Shown: positions 1 to 15,000 of the stretch, piece after piece
How the letters are laid out: each line of letters begins with the position of its first letter
Numbering within the stretch: the first letter of the stretch is position 1
Origin: Hippopus hippopus
Lineage: Eukaryota; Mollusca; Bivalvia; Cardiida; Cardiidae
Assembly (NCBI GenBank): GCA_946811185.2
Contig: OX328105.1
Coordinates: 42,904,845-42,968,844 of the forward strand
Length of the DNA stretch: 64,000 nt
Direction of reading: 5' to 3'
The notes under the pieces: generated by a model
What the model was told of the DNA's origin: nothing
Database searches by the model: none
What the model saw: the letters and a program-made list of their open reading frames with translations, nothing else
Translations under genes and position numbers: made by a program

Positions 1-75
1 CTTGGTCACAATCACATTGGAAGGGTTCATGTCCTGGGGTCTGGCAAAGGGCTGTGTATTTGTAGGGTCTGTGAC
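1..75 (-). CDS. TBC1D5: TBC1D5 exon 11 (cut by window edge)
   Basis: The acceptor TTTTTATCTAG lies at 76-86. Twenty-five codons, VTDPTNTQPFARPQDMNPSN then VIVTK, run to the window edge. PFARPQD matches the stretch before the second half of the TBC domain. The exon may continue beyond position 1. Confidence 0.92.
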
Positions 76-3000
76 CTAGATAAAAATAACATGAGAACCT
101 TTTGGTTAACTCTTTTTATGATTGATAGACGGAATGATGTTTCACTCTGCTTTCAACATTATTGTGGTGACAGCTCACATATTCCAATACGTCCCGGGTT
201 TCACCAGTACTAGGCTAGGGCTCTGAAATGTCTCCCCCAAGGGCACTCCAATGAAAAAGTGCTTTCAATAAGGCTGGAACCCAGGGCCTCCAGGTTATGG
301 GAACTGGCTAGGGCTCTGAAGTGTCTTGTCCTATAGTACACTCCAATGAAAAACCCAGTGCTTCCAGTGATCTCAAAACCCAATGACAAAATTGTAGATT
401 TGAACAATTTGAAAGCAACTGCAGGCAAGTAGTAATATATACATGTATATAGCTCAAAAACAAGGAAATACTGGTTTCTTGTTTTTTTTTCCCCCACATT
501 GTTTTTCAAAAGCCTTTTTCTTTCAATTCTTTAGTTATGTGTTAACTCCCTTTTAAGACAATACCACTACAGGGCACAAGTCACACACAGGAGAATTATC
601 TGAAGTTGATGCCTACAGATATGGAGACAAATGCCAATTGAAACCATTGTGCTGGTAAAAATGCTGGTAGCCAGCATATCCTTCTTTTCTAACAATGTTT
701 TATACCCTTTTGCAGACAAATATCATCATCTGAGCCACATTTACTTTGTCATCAACAAAATGCTTTCTATTTGCACAAGTCTAACACCTTGTTGTCTGGT
801 ACAGAGTAAACATTTCTAAAGCTTGCAGCAAATGATGAACTTGCTGAAAAATGTCTGCAAAGGATACATGTACATTTCTTTTCTAATTGATTCATTACCT
901 TTAGAAACAGTACCTTCTCGAAGCCTTTACAAAACAATCCTGGGTTTAAAAAAGGATTCTTCCTCAAGGTCATTAAAGCAAGGGACTGTATGGTAAAGGG
1001 TTACAAAGTTTTCTACATTTCTAAAAACAAATTCCATCATTTCAGTCATATTTGTCATCTGTACATGCTTTCATATGGATTTACCAAAAATTTCATGGTG
1101 TGGAACAGGATTAATCAAACAACTTTAAACTGATATATGCCTGTATCAAGAAACATTCTTAAATGAACAAACATGTCATTGGCTACAGAATTACTGAGTT
1201 CCAAAGTCTTTAGAAATGGCCTCAATAACTGAAAGTGGAAAAATCTATTTTCTTTTTTGAATGCATTCATGAAAACTTATACCCAGGGAAGGAACTTAAC
1301 TCTTTAGCAGAAGACAAAATTCAAAACTCCTCGAAATTGATAGCATTTGCAGATGAACATTTAACATTACCACAATGATGCTATTTTCCCTTGAAAGGGT
1401 AGAAAATATTGTGGGAAAAGGAGGAAATGCTTGTGATGTTTCCCACAATGCTTTCAAAGGCCTTGTTCCTCATGGTCATTAAAACTTCAGATTATTTGGT
1501 AAAGGATTGAAGTGTTTATTCACAACTCCACTGGCAAAAATCTTTTCAAAAGTCAGAACCACAAAATTTGCAGAATAATCCATTATTTGACAGAACACTG
1601 AAAATGGGTAAATTTCTTGAATGACCCACCAGGATCCGTATTCACAGACCATTTTTAAGAACATTCTTAGGGTTATTCTCCAGACTTTTTTATTTAAATG
1701 TAACAAAACTTCTGATGGGCTAAACCATTTGGTTTAGCCAATCAAAAGTCGTGTTACTTTCAAATTTAGAAAATCTCAGAGAAAAAAAAAATTAGAATGT
1801 TCTTAATAGTTGGTGAATATGACCCTGGAATATTTTTCACAATCAGCAACATAAAGAAGATTCAAAATTTGTGATCTAACCTTTGCTGGATAGACTTCCT
1901 TCGACACATACCATGGCTCCATAGTCTCCATTACTTGAGAAAACATAGAACTGTAAATATAGAAGAGTCAGGCCTAATTTTGGATTTTCATGTGTCTAAG
2001 ATGTGTGATGATTGATATCCTTCTAGATAAAGATACATCTTTAATTTTTTTGCCAATTTTTAACCCATTTCATCTTTCCTTTTCCTATTTTATAAAAACA
2101 AGACCCATCGTAGACGGATTATGCTCCCAGAACAGGTCTCTTTTTAGGAAAGTGAAGGCTGTCGGTAAATGGTTGGTCACGGGAGAGGAGGGTGGGGGTG
2201 AAACAGGCTACAGGGCACATGGTGAAATTTTTAATAAACAATATAAATGTGAAGTTTCATGAAATTTTGATGAAAACTGAAGGAAATATTAGTAAAAATT
2301 GGAATTTTACAAGAAACCCCCTTTTTCCAACACACAGCCTCATATTGGAAAACTGGGAAAACTACATTGGCGCAATATCCTAAGGAGTTCATAATATTAT
2401 ATGAAGTTTCATCCACTTTGGTCCAGGGGTTGTGGAGAAATGGCTTTGGACAGACAGACAGAAGGACAGATGGAAGGACGGACAGACCGACAGACAGACG
2501 AAGCAGCGACTATATGCTCAAAAATTATCTTGTATCTTCATGCCAAATGTTGCCACAGATGGTTGCATGGTTGCATAGATTACAAACAATAGAAAATGCA
2601 TTTCATTTTCATGGGGCCATCAAAGAATAACTGATGTGACATTTCTGGTTTTAAACCAAAGATTTCCGATAAATGTATTCATCCCTTACACCAAATATAT
2701 CAGTATTTCATCTATGTTTACATAACTGACTAAATTCTGAACCATTCTACTGTCTACAAAATTTTAGCAGCATTTTTTCTCTCTGGCTGTAAGGATGTAT
2801 CTTCAATCTCTACATGGTAGTCACTTTGACGTGTCAACATAGCTATCATTTACTGCAGACAGTTAGCCCTTGATTCTTTTGATGACACAAAATTTTTGAC
2901 TCATCTTAAAACCCTTTACCACACAATCCCAAATTTTAACCTCCCTGAAAGAGAAGGCCTTTGAAAACATTTTGGGAAAAGGAGAAAATGCTGGTACCCA

Positions 3001-6000
3001 GCATTTTCTCCTTATCCCAAAATGTTTCTATCCGATCTCAAAGCTAAAGTTCCTGTGTGCAGATTTCAAATTTCTCAAATGAAGATGTTTTGAATCCAAT
3101 TCAGAAGAGTCTAGAATTTTTTGTTCAGGAAAAGGTTAACACATCTACTTATTAAGCATCATGTTCCAGGTACTCGGGGTCCAAAAAGGTTTACGTATGT
3201 AGGATGTGAAATAGGTTGGCATTTGAGATAGAATTTCATCAACGCTTTACCATACAGTCCTGACATTCAACTCTTTACCACATGACAAAATTTTTGACTG
3301 GTCCAAATTTAAAGCATTTGCAGACAACAATTAAAATCTGGCTCATGTGATAGAATTTTGATATGTTAAAAAAAATATTGGGGCAAAAGGAGAAAATGCC
3401 TAGTTATCAGCATATTCTCCTTTTCCCACAAAGTATTCTACCCAACCAAAAGCAAATTTCAAGTTCTGAGTCACATTAATTTTATTTTGTAGTCTGCAAA
3501 TGCCTTCAGTTAGAACTAGTCCAAAATTTTGCCATTTGGTAAAGAGTTAAGTTTTCGTGAGTTTAACGAAATTCTGTCTCAAAAAAGACAAAGACTGTCA
3601 GATTATGTTTATCACCTAGTGATATTTCACAAATTATCAGCCATAATATTCAAAACCATACATGTACATGCTGTAATTTCCATAAATAAAACCCAATTCT
3701 AATGAAAAGTGTAAAATTATGTCAAAAGTTTATGACGTGACACAATGCTCATCTCAAACATAAGAAATGGAATTTTGTAATGGGTATTTTACAGTGAAAC
3801 AAGGGATGTTGTGTGATAAATAAAGTATACTTACTAAGCATCATGTTCCAAATACTTGGGGTCCATTACATACTTGATTCTTTCACTGCATAAAAAAGTA
3901 CAAGACATGATTAACCTATTTCAAAACAAATATAAGCCTTTACATCCCTACAGGGACAGCTTTAGAAAACATTAAAGGAAAAGGAGTAATTTCACACTAC
4001 AAGCAGTTGCTGAACTTTTCCATGTTTTCTTTATTATTCAAAAATATATAAGCCATGCTCTGGCAAAAGGGGGCTTAATGCATCTCCGTGATCCATTATA
4101 ACAAGCAAGAGATCACATAATTACTGATCCAAATTGGCCACATTTTTTTACAACCGACTTATTATGGGGTACACTGGTCCTTGGATATACAGAAAATTGA
4201 CCAATAGTGAAAAGTTTCGGCTCAGACTGCGCAGGGTGACCTGGGTCGATACTTATCGCAGATGCATTAAGCCCCCTTTTCAAACAGCATGGCTCATGTA
4301 TATATTTTCCTTTTCTTGAAACAATTTATTGTCAACAGAAAGAATAGAAAGAAGAATGCGAACGCTCAGCTACAGTTGCTTTAAGTGAAAACTCTAAGTG
4401 GAAAAAGGGGCATAACTTGTAAAAAATTATTTTGATGATCACCTGCCCCTGTTGTATGGGTTCCCCTTTATATAGTTAACAACTAACAACTAGTCTGAGT
4501 GATAGAGATATTATAAAAAGTCAAAGTTTTTGCACGACAATGCATATGATGATGCAGACGATGACAGGGCTATGACAATACCTTGACATTTTCTTCAAAA
4601 ACAGCTAAGCTTAAAATGGTCAGAACAAATATAAAATGTATGCTTGTTTGTACATCATTTAGAGTTATTCTATTTATGAAGGAATTCTTGCAAATGAATA
4701 CAAAATCCCACAGACTTAACACTGAAGATACTAAGCATAGCTTGAACTCTGTTCCGCACAACAATATTTTAGACTCATCCAACCTGAAAACATTTGCAGA
4801 CGACAAATAAAGTGTCTAAAATGATGAATATAGGGAAAGGGCAGAAAACATTGTGGAAAAATGAGAAAATGCTGTTCACCAGCATTTTCTCTTTTTCCAC
4901 AATGTTTTCTAAAGCTGTCTTGCCCAGATTCATTAAAGGTTGGGATTATTTGGTTTAACTACTTTTGCAAACATACTGAGTTCAAGATTTGACTTCAAAG
5001 AATGTGCAATCTAGTCTCAAATCTATAATGTCCAGTATCTTTAAACAATCTAAAAACAAACAGCCAAGCATTGCAATATCCATATATGGATCCATAATTA
5101 TGTGATGTCTTTTAATTATACACTGTAAATTGTTAGCTTTATTATTTTAGCCTCTTGGGGCTAGTCAAGTTACATTAGCTTTCAGCTTAACTCTTTACTA
5201 AAAAACAAAAGTTATATACGTCAAAATCCAAGGCATTTTTAGACAATAAATCACATTTCTCAAATAATCAGTTGTCTTTGGAACAGCAGAAACATTGTGG
5301 AAAAGGAGAAAATGCTGGTTACTAGCATTTTCTCCTTTTATCAAATTATTTTCAAAAGTCTTCCTCCTCAGGGTCGTTAAGACTCAGAGTTCTTTGGTAA
5401 AGGGTTATTATAAAATGTCCGAGTTTTTTTACCATGACAACAACCCAGACACTGATGCAGACACAGTCAACTACAGGGCTGTGACAATAACTCTATGTTT
5501 ATTTTTGAAACTGCCAAGGTAAAAAATTGAGAAAAGAAGAACATCCTAGTAATCCCTGTCAAATCTGGGTCTTCCTCAGCGAATGTTTTTAATTTGGTTA
5601 AACGTTTATCACACAATCACTAGTTTTAACAACCCTGACTAAGAAAGCTTATGAAAACACCATGTGAAAAGAAGAAAACGCTGGTAACCAGAATTTTTTT
5701 CAAGCTTTGTTTTCTTACCTTTTAGCCCTTTCCCAAACAATCCCTGGTCTTTACGGGTCAGGAATAGAAGCCTTTTGAAAACATTGTGGTAAAAGGAGAA
5801 AATGCTGTTAACCAGCATTTTCTCCATTTCCCACAATGTTTTCTACCCTATCATATAGAAAAATCATCTTTTTAGCAACTGTTAATTTGTCATCTGCAAA
5901 ATGCTTTCAATTTGGTCTGGTCCAAAGTTTGCCGTTTGGGAAAGGGTTAAAGCCAAGTTTTAACATTAGAACTGCATTTAATTTATTGTTTGCCAACAAT

Positions 6001-9000
6001 TCCAAACTGGACCAGTCCAAAAATTTTGTCATCTGGTACAGTCTCAAGTGCAACATTATATATTCTGGTTGTGAGCATTGTGTCCTTTTTCTCCTTTTCT
6101 CACAATGTTTTCGGAATCCTTCTCTATCGAATTTGCATGGTAAAGGACTATGAGCATAATTATGTGTATTTCCAGACAGTTAAAAACACCTAGACCTTAA
6201 TTAATCCTTTACCACACAATCCCGAGTTTTAACAGCCCTGAGGAAAAAAGCTTTTTTGAAAACACTGTGGGAAAAGAAGAAAATGTTTCCCACAATGTTT
6301 TCTACCCTATCAAAGACATATTCCATTGTTTAAGCCACATTTAAATTGATGCCTGCAAAGTGCTTTCAATTCCGACAAGTCCAAAAGTTTGTTGTTTGAT
6401 AAAGAGTTAAAGAGTAAAGCCTGATTTTTTATGTATGCCACTTCTCCACATTTAACATGGTTAAAAAGTCAGAAAAAGTTTTCAAAAATGACACTTTATA
6501 TGCTGTTACTCTTTGACTAAACAACAACATTTTAGACTTGTTCATACAACAAAGGTCTGATGATGATATATCAAACATTACTATAAGGGTTTTTACTTTT
6601 TAAAAAGTGGAAGAAAATGAGGGAAAATGAGACAATGCTGGTTACCATCAATTTCTCCTTTTCCCACAGTGTTTTCTTAATCCTTCTCCTTAGGGGTTGT
6701 TAAACATTAGATTTGTTTTGTAACAGAACAAAAAATGTTTAAAAAACACCAAAGCCCTACAGAACATGCAATGAGAAAGACTAGTATTTCAATTAATTAT
6801 ACCATAACGTGTAAAGTAAATAGGCATGCTGTAGTTAATAAATTTTCTTTTAACCCTTTACTAAACAATGCCTGGTTTTCACGACTCTCAGAAGGAAGGC
6901 TTTTGAAAACATTGTGGGAAAAGGAGAAAATGCTGGTAACCAGCATTTTCTCCTTTTCCCACAATGTTTTCTATCCTATCAAAGACAGAAATCATCATTT
7001 TAGCTACATTCACATTGTTGACTTCCACTGCTTTGAGTTTGGAACAGTCCAAAATTTTGTGGTTTGGTAAAGGGTTAAAGATGGATTTGCAATTCATAAA
7101 ACTTCATCAAACATATAAATGAGCCATACTCCTTGATAAGGGGGTTTATTGCATCTGCAAAAAGTATCGACCCAGGTCAGCCTGCGGGGCTGACCTGGGT
7201 CGATACTTTTTGCGGATGCAATAAATCCCCCTTGTCATAAAACTTACTTTTTTGCTTTTGGTAAATTTTCAGTATGTCTAAAGACAATTCTACCTTATGA
7301 TTCTTAGACAAAGTGGATTTATGGATCCATAATTATGTGATGATTTGCTTGGTGTTGTGCACCACAGAGATGCATCAAACCTCCTTTTGCCAGAACACAG
7401 CTCAAATATTTCAGTCACTATCAAGGCACTATCATATAAGAACTTTTGAGATTCCAAACAAAATCTACACAAAATGGTGCAAAGTTTCAAATTAAATACA
7501 AAAAAATAACAGCTGAGCCCCGGTAGCTCAGATGGTAGTGTGCAGGACTTGAGAACAGGGGGTCATGGGTGTGACTTAAAAATCAATATCTGTTTTGAGA
7601 AGATAGAAAACATTGTGGGAAAAGGAGAAAATGCTGGTTACCAGCATTTTATCCTTTTCCCACAATGTTTTTAAAAGGCTTCTTTCTCAGGGTTGTTAAA
7701 AGTCAGGATTGTGTGGTAAAGGGTTAACCCTTTACCACAAAATCCCGAGTTTTAATGACCCTGATCAAGAAGGCTCTGGTAACCAGCATTTTCTTCATTT
7801 CCCAAAATGCTTTCTGTTCTCTAAAAGATAGTTTGCACCGTTTGAGCTATATCTAATTTGTTGTCTGCAAATGCTTTGGATTTAGACAAGTTCAAAAATG
7901 TGTTGTTTGGTAAAGAGTTAAAACAAATGCACATCTTCAAACGCTTTCAAAAGCAGGGGGCTTAACAATTATACATTTTTCGTTATCTATTTCATATTTT
8001 TTTACCATGAGACTTAAGGATAGGGCACCCTAATGGGATTCGTGTAACACCGCCTTTCATCGCCAAAATCATACCGATTTGGCTAAGACTTGGGTAATCC
8101 GTAATAGATGCGGGGAACCAGCATGTATCGGCTTATCGGTTATGGATTACCTGAGTCTTAGCCAAATCCGTATGTTTTTTCGCTGATGAAAGGCGATGTT
8201 TCAAGAATCCCATTAGGGTGCCCTATCCTTAACTCTTCTCCAGACAAAAAAAATTGTAGATTGGTCTATATAATGAGCATTTGCAGGAAGCAAACAAACA
8301 AATGAGTAGGTGGGCGGACGGCCCACAATAAACAGGCAGGCAGGTAGGCATGCAGGAGACAAGACAGGCTACCCTCCTTCTCTCTTTCTTTCCTTTCTTC
8401 CTTTTTTCTTTCTAACCCTCTTTTCCTCTTTCTTTCCTCCCTTCTTTTTTCTTTTCAAAGAGTTTTTTTCCTTGGGGCCATTAAACACAGGATTGTTTGA
8501 TTATGGGTTAAACAAAACAAAACATACTTGGTGACATTTTCCTTGCAAAAAATTACATCGTTTTTCATCAAAACATTCTAAATATTGTTCTCATTTGAAA
8601 TCCAAAGACAAGCCTTCTATTTGCTGAGACAGACTTTCTCAACCAATCACATGTCCATTCTTACAAATGGTTTTGGAACTGTGCGTGAATTCTGCCCCAA
8701 AGCCACAGATTATAAATAATGTACTAATAAAAAAGCAGGGGATAAGAATACAAGCTGAAGAAGCGCAATTACATCATAAACAAACAAAAGCTAATGGTAA
8801 ACAATATTCAAGCCTTTAAAAGCAGGACCAAGAGTATTTCTGACCATTAACCCCTCTTGGCTGTAGGAAACCGTAAATTTACAACTATACGAGTTCACAG
8901 TCAAAACAAAATTCCTTGGCATTAAGTACACATACTTTACTAAACAATCACGTTTTAATGGCCTTGAGGAAAAAGGCTTTCGAAAATACTGTGGGAGAAG

Positions 9001-12000
9001 GAGAAAATACTGGTTACCCTATTCTACCCTATTAACCCTTTACCACACGGCAAAATTTTAGACCTATCCAAATTGAAAGCATTTGCAGACGACAATTTTA
9101 TAGTGGCTCAAATGACGCAATTTTTCTTTGATAGGGTAGAAAACTTTGTGGGAAAAGGAGAAAATGCTGGTTACCAGCATTTTCTCCTTTTCCCACAATG
9201 TTTTCAAAAGGCCTCTTCTTCAGGGGCGTTAAAAGGCGTCATTGTGTGGTAAAGGGTTAAAGACAAATCCCATCATTGGTGCAACACTGTATTTGTCATC
9301 TGCAGATGCTTTCAATTTGGGCCAGTCTAAAATTTGTCATTTAGTCAAGTATTAATCAACCTTCATCATGATATGGGCAATTCACGGTACTTTTGCACAC
9401 AGTGTACCAATAGATTGAGAAAATATTTGTCTTTAATAGGATACAAAACATGGTGGAAAAAGGAGAAATGCTGATAACCAGCATTTTCTCCCCTTTCCAC
9501 GATGTTCTGTATTAATACAGCAGGTTTCTCAAATGGCCATCACTTTAAGTCGGTACGACTAAAACCCATGTGATGTTATCATTGTCCTCGAATAGTTCTA
9601 TGTCATTTTACCTCAATTTAATTACCCCCCCCCCCCCTTTGGCCCCCTTTTTAGAAAATGTAATTTAACCCCCACCCCCCCGAGGCATTAAAAAGACTAA
9701 CAGTAACCCACGAGAATAACAAAATTAATGAGAAATGAAAGCATGAGTAAATTTGTTAGACACTACATGGCAATGAAATGTAAAGATAGGTGCATTTGAT
9801 TGTTCCTATATGTTGCCATTGATTTTTATTCAAGTATGGACCTGGAAATACGTCTAAACGTGCTTTAAACTTGAAAAGCATCACCAATGGAAATAAGAAA
9901 TATTCTGATGAATTATTTCACTACATAATATTTTATTTCTAATGGGTCAAATGTACAGACAACAAAGCTACAACAGCCAAGAAGATCTTGAATTCATAGT
10001 ACTGAGTCATTTTCTACCCATAGCAAATTTCCATTTTATTCACTGAGGGAACTGATGAGCAAAGGGCTTATCTAATGTGCTATTGATCGTGCTTTCAAGA
10101 GACAATGCAATTTAATACATGACCAAAATAAGTAAAACAAAATGAAAACCTTGCTTCAGGGGTCACATAACTGAAAATGCAAACACACGACAAGGCTAAA
10201 AACACAGCTACTGGCAATTTATCACAATGTTTTAACCCTTTACCACACAATCCTGAGTTTTGACAACTGACAGAAATTTTAGACTTGCCTATAGTGAAAG
10301 CTTTTCCAAACAATAAAATAATTAAGCCATGCTTTGGGAAAAGGGGGCTTATTGCATGTCTGTGATGCATGATACCAAAGCAAGCAATCGCATACCTATG
10401 AATCCATTATAGCCAAATTGTTTAACTATCAACTTAATCATGAGGTAGACTGGGCCTTAGCCATACAGAAAATTGACCAATAGCGGAAAGTTTTGGCTCA
10501 GGTCAGCCTGCACGGATCGTGCAGGCTGACCTGGGTCGATACTTTTCGCAGATGCATTAAGCCCCCTTTTCACAGAGCATGGCTCAATTATGACTAAAAA
10601 ATAGAAATTTACATTTGAAGGGTAAAAAACATTGTGGGGAAAGGAGAAAATACTGGTAACCAGCATTTTCTTTTTCCCAACACTGTTTTCAAAAGGCTTC
10701 TTTCCAAAGGTCATTAAAACTCAGAATTGCATTGAGGGTTAGATACAAATAATACACAATCACAGCAAAAGCAGATGTACGTATACTTTTAATCTTAAGC
10801 TACAACAATCAGAATGTTTTTTTTTCTTTTAATTCTGTCATGAAATATACACTCTTATGGCCACATAACTTATTAACATTTCTCATAATTTTCATGATTT
10901 CTCTATCTATAATACATCATCACTTAATTTTTGTAATATGATTTTTCTATCTATGATACATCATCACTTACATTTGTAATATGATTTCCCTATCTACGTA
11001 TATATTATCACTTATTTTGTAATATGATTTTCCTATCTATGTATACATTATCATTAATTTTTGTATTATGATTTCCCTATCTATGTATAAATTATCACTT
11101 AATTTTGTAATAACATAATTGCCTTATCTGTGATACACTTTCACTTATCTTTTTAATACAATATATATTTTAGCAGAAAACAACTAATGATGCAACTAGA
11201 TCACTGCATGGTTTGAACACTTGGCTGCAGTTGCATTTTTCAGTCAAAATCTTAATTTAAAAAGGAGCATAACTGTGTCAAATTCATTTCATGGTTACCT
11301 GCCCCTGTTTTATGGGTTCTTCTGAATGCTGACAACTAGCCCGAGTTTGAAATAAATATCTTCAGAAATAATAGAGATGCTGATTGATTGAATGATGTTT
11401 TACACCACTTTCTACATTATTTCAGTCATATCACCTTAACAGCTCACATATTCATGTAGGTCATGGGTTTCACCAGTACCAAAAGCTGGGCTTCTGAAGT
11501 GACTTGCCCAGGGACATTCCCATAAAAAACACAGTGCTTCAAGTCAGGCTCGAAACTGGGGCATCCAGGGTATGAGTCCTACACTTTCCCACTGAGCCAC
11601 GCATAACCCCTAATAAAAGAGATACAAAAGAATGTCAAATTTTTTGCACAAAAATGATGGAGATGCAGATGACAACAAAGCTCAACAATACCTCAATGTT
11701 TTTTTAAAAACAGTCGAGCTAAAAATGGAAAACATACTCATTGATATTTTTTCCATATTTGCAGCAAATGTTTTCCTACATGATCTCCTTGTTAACTCTT
11801 TATCAAACCACAAAATTTTAGACTCAGCCATATTAAAAGCATTTGCAGACAATAAAATAAATGTAGCTCAGATGATTATTTCTGTCTTTGATAGGGTAGA
11901 AAACATTGTGGGAAAAGGACAAAATGCATGCTACCAGAATTTTTTTCTCTTTTCCCACATTGTTAAAAGCCTTCTTCAGGGTTGTTAAAACTCTGGATTG

Positions 12001-15000
12001 TGTGGTAAAGGGTTAAAGTCGCTCGGAGAAGGTCATGATTTTGATATTGAAATAAGTTCTTAATTTTCTAAGCATTATAGCCGGGAAAAAAAAACTTTTT
12101 GGCCTAATCGTACAGCATCATTGTCGTATCTCTCCTAGTCCAATCATTTTCATACGGTTTTTACCATAGATAAACAAAAATCTACCTCAAAGTGGGAAAG
12201 GATAAAACTGTACGTCCACAACCATTCAGGTAGAGCAAAATGAAGCTTTATCACAAATAAGTTCTAGAATTGTTGGTAATATCAAAGAATGAGGACCTCT
12301 ATCGTGGCATGAGAGTTGCTTGAAAGTTTGTCATAAGCTATAGGCCTTTAGGCAATTAATTTTTTGTCTTTGACAATATAAGGCAAATCAAAACATTTGC
12401 TCTCCAATGTAATGCATTTTCCAACTGAAAAATAAGACTGTCTTTAGCTTCTACTGCAGACAGTTTTCATAAAAAAGATTGTCCTATTCCTATAACTTAT
12501 TCATTGTACAATATTTAAATTATACCGAATGGCCATTCATTGTACGATATTCAAATTACAACTAATGGCCATTTAACTCTTTACCAAACAACAAAATTTT
12601 AATCTTGCCCAAAATGAAAGAATTCGAAGACAACAAAATTAATTAAATGTAGCTTAAATGAAGATTCCTGTATTTCATATGGTAGAAAATATTGTGGGAA
12701 AAGAAGTACCAGCATTATCTTCCTTTCCTACAATGTTGTCAAAAGCTTTCTCTTTCAGGGTCGTTAAAACTTGCGATTGTGTGGCAGAGGATATCTACAG
12801 AATATGATAACTAGCTACTTTCCTAAAACAGTTTATAGCATTTATACTGAAAATCCAAACTAGTTCATGACTGGTCTTCAACCTTTCTGTTGCTTAACTC
12901 ACTGCCAGAAGACAATTTTACACCTGTCCAAATTCAAAGCATTTGCAGACAACAGTTTAAATGTTACTCAAAACATAACATTTGTCACAAAACATAGTAT
13001 TTGTCTCTCAAAGAATTAAAAGCATTGCGGGAAAAGAAGAAAAAATGCCAGTAACCAGCATGTTCTCCTTTTCCCACAATGTTTTCAAAAGGCTTCTTCT
13101 TGGGCTTGTTAAAAGTTGGAACTGTGTGGTAAAGGGTTAACTCATTACCAGCTGATAAAATTTTAGACCTGTCCAAATTGAAAGCATTTGTAGACGACAT
13201 ATTCAATGTGGCTCAAATCAAAGTAATGTATTACATATAGTAGATGGCATTGTGGGAAACAGAAAAAATGCTGATCACCAGCATTTTCTCCTTTTCCCAC
13301 AGTGTTTTCTAGTTTTCTTCCTCAGGGTCTTTAAAACCCGCGACTATTTGGTAAAGGGTTACTGCATGCCATAAACAGTTAGCAATAAATTTCAAAATCT
13401 AGAAAATTCAATATTCTGTCACACAATCTCACAACCCTTCAGACAGTGTAGCCTAAAGATCAGATTGCACAGAATTAGAATGCCCTTTATCCAGAAGAAG
13501 TAGCAAGATATTTGATCTACAGCTGATCTACTGTCCACAGAAGCTCAGAATGAGTGAAGAAGAACCCTTTTCCTGCTTCCAAGTCGATATTTAAAACCTG
13601 AATAATGCTATTTCAAACTTATTTTTTAGATAAAAATATCTCCTTGTAGGAAAATGTAGATCCAAGTTCTGTGCAGTCTGATCTTTATATACACTGTCAG
13701 CAAAAGGTCAGTGAGTTGCACTTAGCAGCTTTAGGGTTAAGGGGTCCAAACCAAGATGACTAGTTGACCATGAAATGTAGTCCTTGACTACACTTTTGTG
13801 TTTTGCCATTTGTCAAACATTCCTGAGACTTGAAGACCCTGGGAAAGAAGGCTTTTTTTCAGCCATTGTGGGACAGGAAGAAAATGCAGGTAACCAGCAT
13901 TTCCTCCTTTTGTTTTCCTCCTTTCCAAAGACAACGTTTTCAGCCTTCCAACAACACATCCTAACATTTGAGACACATCCTTTATGTCATCTACAAGTCC
14001 CGTCAGTTTGGACAAGTCTGAAACTTTGTTGTTTGGTAAAAGCTTAACATGCTTAAGACCTATTAACAAATTTCAGTTTTTACCACAAAACAAAATTTTA
14101 GACTCCTCTGAATTCAAAGCATTTTAACACAACAGACAAAGTGTGGCTACAATACTGTAATGAAAATCATCTTTGAAGAAAACAGTGGAACAATGAAACA
14201 ATTTTGCTGGTTACAAGCATTTTTTTTTCTCACAAAATTTGTAAAAGTCCTCTTCCTGAGAGTTTTTAAAACACAGGATTGTTTGACAAAGTGTAAAACA
14301 GAACTTACTCGAGAGATTCCATTTCTGAAGCGTGGAGAAAGGCTTGATGATCACAATGAAGTACAAATATCATCGGGGCCAACAGTTCATGCATTCCCTG
14401 TAAACAAGAAAACAACATAGAGTTTTCCAAGGATAACAATAACACTATCGTCCAAGTTTTGGTCATTACCAACTGCGAAGCAATTGTCATTTAAGAATCC
14501 ACAGTATTTAATGCAGAATATCATTTTCACTGCTGATCTTGATTCTTATGGACATTAAATACCATTCATAATTAATATGGGACACTGGTCGTCCATGCAT
14601 TGCTACCGGAAGTGTATGTATATTCTGATAGTCAGAAGTTAATAACATTGATTTGTGGAGTAAGTTTATTCCAGATTTATTGATGAATTTGCCATCTTGT
14701 AAGCCCATTTCAAGTAAGTAAGCCTAATAAAATTGTTGATGAAAACCCACCGGAAAGTTTGCCTCAACCGTGCATCAAACGTGCAACCACCAGGTCATAA
14801 GTCAGATACGCTGACCACTGAGCTACTTGGGCGGGCTATTGTGACATCTGGTAAAAAGGTAAGTGTCAGAGAGAAAGACAAATGAGACATCTTTTAGCCC
14901 TGAAAACTCTCAAGAAGAGATCTAATGCAAGGTTGTGCTTTTGATATAATTATTCACACAATGTCAAACAATGTAAATCCATGATCAAACTACAACTACC

